Both the position numbers and the translations under genes were made by a program. The notes below the pieces were generated by a model, which had not been told where the DNA came from, made no database searches, and was given only the letters and a program-made list of their open reading frames with translations. From an uncultured Clostridia bacterium (lineage in GTDB: Bacteria; Bacillota; Clostridia; Christensenellales; Aristaeellaceae), in contig CAKUFI010000042.1 in NCBI GenBank assembly GCA_934647305.1, forward strand, positions 1-24,676: a stretch of DNA of 24,676 nucleotides, in the 5' to 3' direction. Of the stretch, positions 5,661 through 16,608 are shown piece after piece. Position 1 is the first letter of the stretch; every line of letters begins with the position of its first letter.

Positions 5661-7241
5661 TCACACGCCGCTGGCGCCGTAGTTGGCGAGGACGCGGGCG
5701 GAGGGGTCGGAGACGTTGCAGCCGGGCCAGGCGGGATTGGGCATCCAGAAGCCCGTGACCATGCGGGCCTGGCCGGGATAGTATTTTTCGAAGAGCTGGC
5801 GGTAGAGCAGGCTTTCGCGGGTGAAGGGGCGGGCGAAGTCGTACCGGGCGCAGCCTGCCTCGAAGGCGGACTGGGTGAACTGCGCATCGGCGAACTGCTT
5901 GAGGTCGTCGACCATCGAGTGGCCGACCGCGTCGCTGAAGGCGGCCTTCTGCCTCCAGAGGATTTCCTCGGGGAGCAGGTGATCGTCCGCGAACGCCTTG
6001 CGGATCAGGTACTTGCCCATGTGATAGCGGTTCATCTTGCGGGCCGGGTCGATGGACATGGCGTAGCGCACGAAGGCCAGATCGCCAAAGGGCACGCGCG
6101 CCTCGAGCGAGTTGACCGAGATGCAGCGGTCGGCGCGCAGCACGTCGTACATGTGCAGCTCGCGGATGCGCTTCTCGGCTTCCTGCTGGAAGGAGAACGC
6201 GTCCGGGGCAAAGTCGGTGTACTTGTAGCCGAACAGCTCGTCGGAAATCTCGCCGGTCAGCAGCACGCGGACGTCGGTGTGCTCGTGAATGTACTTGCAG
6301 ACCAGATACATGCCGATGCTGGCGCGGATGGTGGTGATGTCGTAGGTGCCCAGGAGCGCGACGACCGGCTCCAGCGCGGCGAGCACGTCCTCCTTCGTGA
6401 TGATGACCTCGGTGTGCTCGCTGCCGATGAACTCGGCCACCCTGCGGGCGTACTTGAGGTCGATCGCGTCCACGTCCATGCCGATGGAGAAGGTGCGGAT
6501 GGGCTTGCCCAGCTTCCGGGCCGCGATGGCGCACACCAGCGAGCTGTCCAGGCCGCCGCTGAGCAGGAAGCCGACCGGCGCGTCCGCGTCCAGCCGCTTC
6601 TCCACGCCCGCGACCAGCAGGTCGTGAAGGCGCCTGCACACGGTCTGCTCGTCGTCCATGACGAACTGATCCACGTGGGCGGGGTCTGCGTAGCGCACGA
6701 ACCGCTCGCCGTCCCAATAGCAGCCGGGCGGGAAGGGCAGTATGGTCTCGCACAGGCCGGTGAGGTTCTTCGCCTCGCTGGCAAAGGCCATCGCGCCGTC
6801 CGCCGTTCTTCCATAATACAGGGGGCGAATGCCGATCGGGTCGCGCGCGGCGATCAGGCGGTTTTTCTGCGCGTCATAGAGGATCAGCGCGAATTCCGCG
6901 TCCAGCACGCGGAACATGTCCATGCCGTACTCGCGGTACAGCGGCAGCAGGATCTCGCAGTCTGAGTCGCTTTGAAAGGCATATTTTTCCTTCAGCCGCT
7001 TGCGGATCGGGCGGAAGCCGTACAGCTCGCCGTTGCAGACCACGAAGCTGCCGTCCAGCTCGAACGGCTGCATGCCCGCCTCGGTCAGCCCCATGATGGC
7101 CAGGCGATGAAAGCCCAGATAGCCGCAGGGCAGCTCCACCAGCCGGCTCATGTCCGGCCCGCGGGAAATCGTCCGGTCAAACGCCTCGCGCAGCGCGCCT
7201 TCGGGAATCGACTTGGTCTCAATGCCGAGAATGGAACACAT
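5661..7241 (-). CDS. asnB: Asparagine synthetase (glutamine-hydrolysing)
   Basis: A 526-residue cytoplasmic enzyme that makes asparagine from aspartate, ATP and glutamine. After removal of Met, Cys2 (MCSILGIE) is the nucleophile of a class II glutamine amidotransferase domain (about 1-200, with GFHRLAIMG at 43-51 and CNGELYG at 69-75). The C-terminal synthetase domain carries the ATP pyrophosphatase loop SGGLDSS (228-234) and GEISDELFGYKY. Length and domain order match AsnB-type enzymes. ATG 7241 has GGAGGTG about 9 nt upstream. The gene is divergent from glnA and has its own promoter and a long T-box leader, so it should respond to uncharged tRNA, most sensibly tRNA-Asn. The stop abuts a repeat hairpin. 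Confidence 0.95.
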   Translation of the reverse strand: MCSILGIETKSIPEGALREAFDRTISRGPDMSRLVELPCGYLGFHRLAIMGLTEAGMQPFELDGSFVVCNGELYGFRPIRKRLKEKYAFQSDSDCEILLPLYREYGMDMFRVLDAEFALILYDAQKNRLIAARDPIGIRPLYYGRTADGAMAFASEAKNLTGLCETILPFPPGCYWDGERFVRYADPAHVDQFVMDDEQTVCRRLHDLLVAGVEKRLDADAPVGFLLSGGLDSSLVCAIAARKLGKPIRTFSIGMDVDAIDLKYARRVAEFIGSEHTEVIITKEDVLAALEPVVALLGTYDITTIRASIGMYLVCKYIHEHTDVRVLLTGEISDELFGYKYTDFAPDAFSFQQEAEKRIRELHMYDVLRADRCISVNSLEARVPFGDLAFVRYAMSIDPARKMNRYHMGKYLIRKAFADDHLLPEEILWRQKAAFSDAVGHSMVDDLKQFADAQFTQSAFEAGCARYDFARPFTRESLLYRQLFEKYYPGQARMVTGFWMPNPAWPGCNVSDPSARVLANYGASGV

Positions 7242-7394
7242 ACAAAAAGCACCTCCGAAAATTACGCGGCAATCGTTCTGAGTTTTCAGGACGAAGGCCG
7301 CTCTCCGTGGTGCCACCTGATTTGCTTCTTACCGGGTTCTGTCAAACCCTGGCGGCTGTAACGGGCCGTACCCGCCGTACCTACTGGCTGTGTA

Positions 7395-7474
7395 GAGGGG
7401 AAGCAAGCTCCCCCTCCACTGCCACCCTCTCCGGATTTTACTTGAAGTCGAAAGACTTCCGGCCGTAAAATCCG
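7395..7474 (-). repeat. Repeat-like hairpins inside the asnB leader
   Basis: Two structures lie between Stem I and the T-box core. One is GGGGA/TCCCC (near 7396-7413), matching the hairpin at 8-24 and flanked by GGCAGTGG, a piece of the module C spacer. The other is CGGATTTTAC / GTAAAATCCG (7433-7474) enclosing an inner GAAGTC-GAAA-GACTTC hairpin with a GNRA loop. AATCCGCAAGGAA next to it resembles one arm of module A. Confidence 0.6.
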
Positions 7475-7549
7475 CAAGGAACTGTTTTATTGCTTTGGGA
7501 ATTAAAATTCCGTCGCAAAAAACAGCCCGCGCCCGCCGCACAGGTCGCC

Positions 7550-7596
7550 GGGCACGATTGGAATTCGAGAGGGCTGCGGCCCTCTCGAGCTCTCCC
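7550..7596 (-). repeat. 47-nt hairpin repeat inside the asnB leader
   Basis: Minus strand GGGAGAGCTCGAGAGGGC-CGCA-GCCCTCTCGA followed by ATTCCAATCGTGCCC. A near-identical copy lies on the plus strand at 24623-24670, after fakA. The 10-bp stem is 7565-7588. It separates T-box Stem I from the downstream part of the leader. Confidence 0.75.
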
Positions 7597-7760
7597 AGGG
7601 GGTGACAATCGGGAAGGCGGGATGGCTTTCCCACGCGTTCGGGTTGGACTCGGAAGGGTTCTTTCACCCGGGCCGGGCGCGAAACTCGCACCGACGTTCG
7701 CTCTCTGGGGCCGCGGCTGCCGGGATACTTTGCTTCCTCGTGGCTTTTGATATAAAACTG

Positions 7761-7822
7761 AAAAAAGGCGGGGTCGAATGAAAACGCACCGTTCATGCGC
7801 TTTCGTTCGGCACCCTCGCCTT
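7761..7822 (-). terminator. Long attenuator-like hairpin directly after the asnB promoter
   Basis: Minus-strand arms AAGGCG-a-GGGT-gc-CGAACGAAAGCGCA and TGCGTTTTCATTCG-ACCC-CGCCTT form an imperfect stem of over 20 pairs around a TGAACGG loop. It ends in TTTTTTC (7766-7760). The predicted start of transcription (about 7823) falls at its first base, so most transcripts might end as a roughly 60-nt RNA before the T-box. Confidence 0.7.
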
Positions 7823-7829
7823 GCCTAAG

Positions 7830-7858
7830 AGTATACCGCGCGAGGGCGCGCCTGTCAA
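7830..7858 (-). promoter_or_regulatory. Consensus sigma-A promoter of asnB leader
   Basis: TTGACA (7858-7853) and TATACT (7835-7830) on the minus strand, spacer 17 bp. Confidence 0.85.
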
Positions 7859-7896
7859 GAGCCTGACATAAAAATTAATATTTGCAGGACGAACAC

Positions 7897-7909
7897 GTGA
7901 AAAATTCAC
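7897..7909. promoter_or_regulatory. Candidate operator between asnB and glnA
   Basis: GTGAA-AAA-TTCAC, a 5-bp dyad in the AT-rich stretch between the two divergent promoters. It does not fit the GlnR consensus TGTNA-N7-TNACA, so the binding protein is unknown. Confidence 0.35.
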
Positions 7910-7978
7910 ATTTACGCGGTTTACAGAGAGAAACAGCCTTGAAACGAAAAATAAACACACTTGTGCTGCAATTTGCTG

Positions 7979-8007
7979 TTGACAAGCGGGCATGAGTCTG
8001 CTACAAT
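7979..8007 (+). promoter_or_regulatory. Consensus sigma-A promoter of glnA
   Basis: TTGACA (7979-7984), 17-bp spacer, TACAAT (8002-8007). The predicted start of transcription is about 8014. Confidence 0.85.
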
Positions 8008-8015
8008 ACCGGCAT

Positions 8016-8058
8016 GACAGAGCAAGGGTGCCTGGCGCACGGCTGCTCTGTCCTTTTT
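8016..8058 (+). terminator. Attenuator in the glnA leader
   Basis: GACAGAGCA (8016-8024) pairs with TGCTCTGTC (8044-8052), a perfect 9-bp stem followed by CTTTTTATT. It begins 2-3 nt after the predicted transcription start and would end most transcripts before the glnA ATG at 8091 unless antiterminated. The loop contains two A-N-G-G-N-T hexamers (AAGGGT 8024-8029, ACGGCT 8039-8044), each flanked by GC on both sides. This is loosely like the A1/G4 hexaloops bound by ANTAR proteins, but the flanking stems are weak. Confidence 0.7.
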
Positions 8059-8090
8059 ATTAGACCGAACGATTCAAGGAGGTTTCCGCC

Positions 8091-9422
8091 ATGAGCAAGC
8101 GCAGCAAAGAGGACATCATTCGCATGGTACGGGAGGGCGACGTCGAGTTCATCCGCATGCAGTTTACGGATATTTTCGGCCAGCTCAAGAACGTCGCGAT
8201 TACCGCGTCTCAGATTGAGAAGGCGGTCAACAATGAGATCATGATCGACGGCAGCTCGATCGAGGGCTTTGTGCGCATCCAGGAGTCCGACCAGTACCTG
8301 CGGCCGGATCTGGACACCTTCACGGTGCTGCCCTGGCGGCCCCAGCAGGGCAAGGTAGCCCGGCTGATCTGCGACGTATACAACCCGAGCGGCACGCCGT
8401 TCGTGGGTGACCCGCGCGGCGCGCTGGAGAAGATGCTGAAGAAGGCGGCCGACATGGGCTACAGCTTCAACGTGGGCCCGGAGTGTGAGTTCTTCCTGTT
8501 CCAGACCGACGAGCAGGGCAAGCCCACCACCGCGACCAACGACGAGGCCGGCTACTTTGACCTGGGCCCGCTGGATCACGGCGAGAGCACGCGGCGCGAG
8601 ATCTGCCTGGCGCTGGAGAAGATGGGCTTTGAGATCGAGGCCTCGCACCACGAGGTGGCGGCCGGACAGCACGAGATCGACTTCAAGTACGCCCCGGCGC
8701 TGACCGCGGCCGACAACATCATGACCTTCAAGCTGGCGGTCAAGTCGCTGGCACAGAAGAACGGCCTGCACGCGACCTTCATGCCCAAGCCGATCTTCGG
8801 CATCAACGGCAGCGGCATGCACACCAACATGTCCCTGTTCAAGGACGGCAGGAACGTGTTCTTCGACGAGAGCGGCGAAAAGAAGCTGTCCGAGGACGCA
8901 TATCACTTCATCGCCGGCCTGCTGACTCACATTTCCGGCATGACCGCGATTCTGAACCCGCTGGTCAACTCCTACAAGCGCCTGGTGCCCGGCTATGAGG
9001 CCCCGTGCTACACCGCCTGGTCGGCCTCGAACCGCTCGGCGCTGATCCGCATTCCGGCGGCGCGCGGCCAGTCCACCCGCGTGGAGCTGCGCTGCCCCGA
9101 CCCGGCCTGCAACCCCTACCTGGCGCTGACGGTCTGCCTGGCGGCCGGTCTGGACGGCATCGAGCGCGGGCTCACCCCGCCCGCCGAGATCACCGAGAAC
9201 ATCTTCGCCATGACGCCCGCCGAGCGCGAGGCCAAGGGCATCCATTCCCTGCCGGGCACGCTGCACGAGGCCGTCGCCGCCATGCAGCAGGACAAGCTCA
9301 TCTGCGACGCGCTGGGCGAGCACATCGTCAGCCAGTATGTCGCGGGCAAGGAGAAGGAGTGGGACGAATACCGCACCCACGTGAGCGCCTGGGAGCTGGA
9401 GAAGTACCTGATTACCTACTGA
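8091..9422 (+). CDS. glnA: Glutamine synthetase, GSI-alpha type
   Basis: A 443-residue type I glutamine synthetase that joins ammonia to glutamate with ATP; it acts as a cytoplasmic dodecamer. Landmarks are DGSSIEGF (53-60), metal ligands E131 and E133 in GPECEFFLF, HHEVAAGQHE (186-195), NGSGMHTNMS (239-248), and the Glu flap LVPGYEAP (E303). Arg62 is in the position of the Bacillus feedback-inhibition arginine, and there is no adenylylation-site extension, both typical of the short alpha class. ATG 8091 has AAGGAGG about 8 nt upstream. Expression appears controlled by the attenuator at 8016-8058, probably through the ANTAR protein encoded next. Confidence 0.96.
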   Translation: MSKRSKEDIIRMVREGDVEFIRMQFTDIFGQLKNVAITASQIEKAVNNEIMIDGSSIEGFVRIQESDQYLRPDLDTFTVLPWRPQQGKVARLICDVYNPSGTPFVGDPRGALEKMLKKAADMGYSFNVGPECEFFLFQTDEQGKPTTATNDEAGYFDLGPLDHGESTRREICLALEKMGFEIEASHHEVAAGQHEIDFKYAPALTAADNIMTFKLAVKSLAQKNGLHATFMPKPIFGINGSGMHTNMSLFKDGRNVFFDESGEKKLSEDAYHFIAGLLTHISGMTAILNPLVNSYKRLVPGYEAPCYTAWSASNRSALIRIPAARGQSTRVELRCPDPACNPYLALTVCLAAGLDGIERGLTPPAEITENIFAMTPAEREAKGIHSLPGTLHEAVAAMQQDKLICDALGEHIVSQYVAGKEKEWDEYRTHVSAWELEKYLITY

Positions 9423-9487
9423 CAGGACAGGCTGTTTGCAATATGCCGCCCCGAGTTGCGGCGATACGTAGAATAATATCCGCCGCC

Positions 9488-9526
9488 CGGATCGTTTTCC
9501 CGCACATATTCCGGGAAAAGGGTCCG
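9488..9526 (+). terminator. Hairpin between glnA and the ANTAR gene
   Basis: TTTTCCCG (9495-9502) pairs with CGGGAAAA (9512-9519), with outer CGGA/TCCG pairs. It has no U-run, so it may be a processing or partial termination site. A smaller GCCGC/GCGGC hairpin lies near 9446-9464. Confidence 0.4.
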
Positions 9527-9571
9527 CGCGGCATTCGTTGAATACTGAAAGAGGGCAGGTGAACCGGCGAG

Positions 9572-10120
9572 ATGAATCATTTGATCGTGGCGTTTTACCC
9601 GGAGCACGTTTCGCAGCGCATCTGCGAGATGCTCTCGGCCTCCTCGCTTCCGGTGCGCACGGTGTGCTCGAGCGGGGCGGAGGTCATCCGCGCGGTGAAC
9701 TACATGGGCGGCGGCGCGGTCGTATGCGGCATGAAGCTGCCCGACATGACCGCCGACGAGCTGGCGGGCAGTCTCGAGGAACAGGCCAGCATACTGGTCG
9801 TGGCCAAACCCGAGCAGCTCGAGTACTGCGAAAACCCGCATCTGTTCCGTCTGCCCCTGCCGGTCAACCGCTATGACCTCTCCGCCTCGGTGCGCATGCT
9901 CATCCAGGCGGAGGAAATGAAGCGCGCCGCTCCCAAGCCTTCCCGCTCCGATCAGGAGACCATCGCCCAGGCCAAGCGCCTTCTGCAGGCCACCTGCGCC
10001 ATCTCCGAGGAGGAGGCGCACCGCTTCCTGCAGAAAAAAAGCATGGCTGCCCACCGCAAAATGGCCGACGTCGCCGCCGACATCGTGCGGGGGGAGACGA
10101 TCGAGAGGCGGCCTTTCTGA
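9572..10120 (+). CDS. ANTAR-domain antiterminator with degenerate receiver domain
   Basis: A 182-residue two-domain regulator. Residues 1-112 have the pattern of a response-regulator receiver fold (LIVAFYP, AVVCGMKLPDMTADEL, SILVVAKP). However, the phospho-acceptor Asp is replaced around Cys52-Gly53, and the conserved Lys near FRLPLP is missing, so it is a pseudo-receiver. Residues 126-175 (ETIAQAKRLLQA, then SEEEAHRFLQKKSM) form an ANTAR RNA-binding helix bundle. ANTAR proteins such as AmiR, NasR and EutV bind leader hairpins and prevent termination, and clostridia often carry such a gene (NitR-like) beside glnA. I infer it controls glnA and perhaps gltB. The ribosome site is poor (AGGTGA about 13 nt upstream). 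Its stop codon is the loop of the following terminator. Confidence 0.85.
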   Translation: MNHLIVAFYPEHVSQRICEMLSASSLPVRTVCSSGAEVIRAVNYMGGGAVVCGMKLPDMTADELAGSLEEQASILVVAKPEQLEYCENPHLFRLPLPVNRYDLSASVRMLIQAEEMKRAAPKPSRSDQETIAQAKRLLQATCAISEEEAHRFLQKKSMAAHRKMADVAADIVRGETIERRPF

Positions 10121-10135
10121 GAAAGGCCCCTCTCG
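10102..10135 (+). terminator. Terminator hairpin whose loop is the ANTAR gene stop codon
   Basis: CGAGAGG-cg-GCCTTTC / GAAAGGC-c-CCTCTCG, with TGA (10118-10120) as the complete 3-nt loop. The 3' side runs into GAGCTCTCCCGG, which is shared with the 47-nt repeat. Confidence 0.7.
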
Positions 10136-10270
10136 AGCTCTCCCGGAAAGCACTATGATCCGCGGAAACATGGCGGTAAAAGAGATGTGGCTCCCCGAAA
10201 GAAGCGCGGGAGAGGGACGGGAGTACGAGCTGAGCGGCTCTCCGGATGAGGCGCGGGCGAAAAAGGGACT
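10136..10270 (+). repeat. Intergenic sequence related to 1664-1780
   Basis: CTCTCCCGGAAAGCACTATG at 10137-10156 and the following GATCCGC nearly repeat 1670-1693. The similarity then weakens through ATGGCGGTAAAAGAGATGTGG. A 74-codon open frame (10155-10379) overlaps the gltB start as ATGA but has no ribosome site, so I do not call it a gene. Confidence 0.45.
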
Positions 10271-10279
10271 ATGTACGAA

Positions 10280-10308
10280 GCCCGGAACGGTATGGAACCG
10301 GGCGTTTT
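10280..10308 (+). terminator. Possible attenuator before gltB
   Basis: GCCCGG (10280-10285) pairs with CCGGGC (10298-10303), followed by GTTTT. It lies about 70 nt before the gltB ATG, so it could end read-through from the ANTAR gene or act as an attenuator. Confidence 0.5.
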
Positions 10309-10375
10309 CCGAATTCAACGGTGAATTGGAACTGCGCGCGGCGCAAAACAAAACGGAACAAAGAGGACGAAGCAT

Positions 10376-14878
<4,503 letters not shown>

Positions 14879-14883
14879 ACGGT

Positions 14884-16320
14884 ATGGGAAAGAAAGACGG
14901 ATTTTTGCTCTACCCGCGCGTGAACGTCGGAAGCGGTGCGCCCATTGAGCGCATAAAGGGCTTCGGCGAGTTCAAGCGCCCGCTGACCGACGCGCAGAGG
15001 CGGGAACAGGCCGCGCGGTGCATGAACTGCGGCGTGCCCTTCTGCCAGAGCGGCGTGAAGCTCGGCGGCATGTACACCGGCTGCCCACTGCACAACCTGA
15101 TCCCCGAGTGGAACGACATGCTGTACCTGGGCAACACGCGCCACGCGCTCGACCGCCTGCTCAAGACCAACTGCTTCCCGGAATTCACCGGGCGGGTGTG
15201 TCCCGCGCTGTGCGAGGCGGCCTGCACCTGCGGCCTCAACGGCGAGAGCGTCACCGTACACGACAACGAGCTGTCCATCATCGAGGAGGCGTTCGAAAAA
15301 GGCTGGATGCAGCCCAAACCCCCGCGCACCCGGTCGGGCAAGCGCGTCGCGGTCGTGGGCAGCGGCCCGGCGGGACTGGCGGCGGCCTATACCCTCAACC
15401 GGCGCGGCCACGAGGTCACGGTCTATGAAAAGAGCGACCGGCCGGGCGGCCTGCTGGAGTACGGCATTCCCAACATGAAGCTGGACAAGCGGGTCGTCGA
15501 GCGGCGCGTCCGGCTGATGGAGGCGGAGGGCGTGCGGTTTGTGACCGGGGCAGAGGTCGGAAAGGATGTGTCCGCCGAATCGCTTATGCAGGAATACGAC
15601 GCGGTGCTTCTGTGCTGCGGCGCGGGCAAGGCGCGCGATCTGAACGTGCCCGGACGGGACGCGCAGGGCGTGCATTTCGCCGTGGACTTCCTGACGGCCG
15701 CGACACGCAGTCTGCTGGACGGAACCGAGCCCATCGACGCGGCGGGAAAGCGCGTGGTCATCGTGGGCGGCGGCGATACGGGCAACGACTGCGTGGGCAC
15801 CTGCATCCGGCTGGGCTGCGCGGGCGTCGTGCAGCTGGAGATGATGCCCAAGCCGCCTGAAAAGCGCCTGGAGAACAACCCCTGGCCTGAGTGGCCGCGC
15901 GTGCTCAAGACCGACTACGGCCAGCAGGAGGCCATCGCCGTCTTCGGCGAGGATCCGCGGCGCTTTGAGAGCACCGTGCAGGAAATCCTCAAGGACGAGC
16001 AGGGACGCGTGCGCGCGGTGAGGGTGGTCAGGCTGAATGGGCGCGAAGCCGTGCCGGGCAGCGAGGAGGAAATCCCCTGCGATCTGCTGCTGATCGCGGC
16101 GGGCTTCGTGGGGTGCGATGAGGGCGTGACCGAGGCATTCGGCGTGAAGCGCACATCTCGCGGACTGGTCGAGGCCGAAACCCATGCGACCAGCGTGCCC
16201 GGCGTGTTCTGCGCGGGCGACATGCGCAGGGGGCCGTCGCTGGTCGTCTGGGGCATCAGTGAGGGGCGCGCCGCCGCGCGCGAAATCGACGAGTACATTA
16301 TGGGCTATACCGAGCTGTGA
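14884..16320 (+). CDS. gltD: Glutamate synthase small subunit (NADPH-dependent)
   Basis: A 478-residue flavoprotein that passes electrons from NADPH through FAD and two 4Fe-4S clusters to GltB. The N-terminal Cys-rich domain has C46, C49, C54 and C67, then C106, C110, C114 and C116. The FAD site is VVGSGPAGLAAAY (157-169), and the NADPH site is IVGGGDTGNDC at about 294-304. The C-terminal AGDMRRGPSLVVWGISEGR is the usual second FAD-contact region. I prefer ATG 14884 because AGGTGA (14872-14877) lies 6 nt upstream. A GTG at 14875 overlapping the gltB stop is also open and would add three residues. A strong terminator follows the stop. Confidence 0.95.
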   Translation: MGKKDGFLLYPRVNVGSGAPIERIKGFGEFKRPLTDAQRREQAARCMNCGVPFCQSGVKLGGMYTGCPLHNLIPEWNDMLYLGNTRHALDRLLKTNCFPEFTGRVCPALCEAACTCGLNGESVTVHDNELSIIEEAFEKGWMQPKPPRTRSGKRVAVVGSGPAGLAAAYTLNRRGHEVTVYEKSDRPGGLLEYGIPNMKLDKRVVERRVRLMEAEGVRFVTGAEVGKDVSAESLMQEYDAVLLCCGAGKARDLNVPGRDAQGVHFAVDFLTAATRSLLDGTEPIDAAGKRVVIVGGGDTGNDCVGTCIRLGCAGVVQLEMMPKPPEKRLENNPWPEWPRVLKTDYGQQEAIAVFGEDPRRFESTVQEILKDEQGRVRAVRVVRLNGREAVPGSEEEIPCDLLLIAAGFVGCDEGVTEAFGVKRTSRGLVEAETHATSVPGVFCAGDMRRGPSLVVWGISEGRAAAREIDEYIMGYTEL

Positions 16321-16329
16321 GAAAATAGG

Positions 16330-16362
16330 AAAAGGCTCCTTTCCGGTGGGAAGGAGCCTTTT
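16330..16362 (+). terminator. Intrinsic terminator of gltBD
   Basis: AAAAGGCTCCTTTCC pairs with GGGAAGGAGCCTTTT over 15 positions (one C-G/T-G offset near the loop). The 3' arm provides the U-run. The module spacer GTGTTCTATCCGGCGGCAGC follows at once, as though hairpin B had been replaced by this terminator. Confidence 0.85.
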
Positions 16363-16412
16363 GTCGTGTTCTATCCGGCGGCAGCGAGTGGCAGTCGGCA
16401 CGGCCGGCCGGA

Positions 16413-16465
16413 CAAACTTCGGTGGGGGTCTGGGGGAGCGCGAAGCGAAGCGGAGCCTCCCCCAG
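16413..16465 (+). repeat. 53-nt hairpin repeat, copy 2
   Basis: Identical in all 53 bases to 4965-5017. Confidence 0.85.
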
Positions 16466-16494
16466 CGAGAGACGCAACGGTGCAGAACCACGCA

Positions 16495-16530
16495 GACTTC
16501 GGCCGCTCTAATGTATGGCGGCCGACAGTC
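16495..16530 (+). repeat. Hairpin B, copy 5 (stem variant with internal loop)
   Basis: GAC-tt-CGGCCGC and GCGGCCG-aca-GTC around the standard TCTAATGTATG loop. The same GAC-tt / ata-GTC internal loop recurs in the copies at 21358 and 21552. Confidence 0.8.
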
Positions 16531-16608
16531 GTCGCCAGAACCGGCGGCAGCAGGTGGCTGTCGGCCCTGCCGACCGGCAGCGAGTGGGTGCGGGCACTGT
16601 CCGCCCTG

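Larger units (their letters stand above)
7262..7745 (-). promoter_or_regulatory. T-box riboswitch leader of asnB, unusually long
   Basis: On the minus strand the Stem I signatures appear in order: AAAGTA (near 7731-7726), AGAGAG (7706-7701) and GGTGCGAG (7692-7685). The 14-nt T-box core AGGTGGCACCACGG is at 7318-7305 and its partner CGTCCT at 7293-7288, forming the antiterminator just before the asnB ribosome site. AAC triplets that could be an Asn specifier occur in CCGAACGCG (about 7642-7634) and CCAACCC (about 7648-7642); I cannot decide between them. A terminator with a U-run is not obvious after the core, so control could be translational. The leader is about 480 nt, longer than usual, because hairpin repeats lie between Stem I and the antiterminator. 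Confidence 0.85.
16366..16604 (+). repeat. Repeat island between convergent gltD and purF
   Basis: Order: spacer; triloop hairpin GTCGGC-ACG-GCCGGC (16394-16408); the 53-nt repeat (16413-16465); hairpin B (16495-16530); spacer; triloop GTCGGC-CCT-GCCGAC (16560-16574); spacer; and GCGGGC-ACT-GTCCGC (16590-16604). It ends 4 nt before the purF stop. The whole gap is repeat; no gene is present. Confidence 0.8.

Noticed and set aside
7897..7909. GlnR operator between asnB and glnA
   Set aside because: The dyad GTGAA-AAA-TTCAC does not match the TGTNA-N7-TNACA pattern, and no GlnR gene is in the window. I list it only as an unassigned operator.
8001..9380. 459-codon open frame antisense to glnA
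   Set aside because: A shadow of glnA, with shadow-type composition and no start signals.
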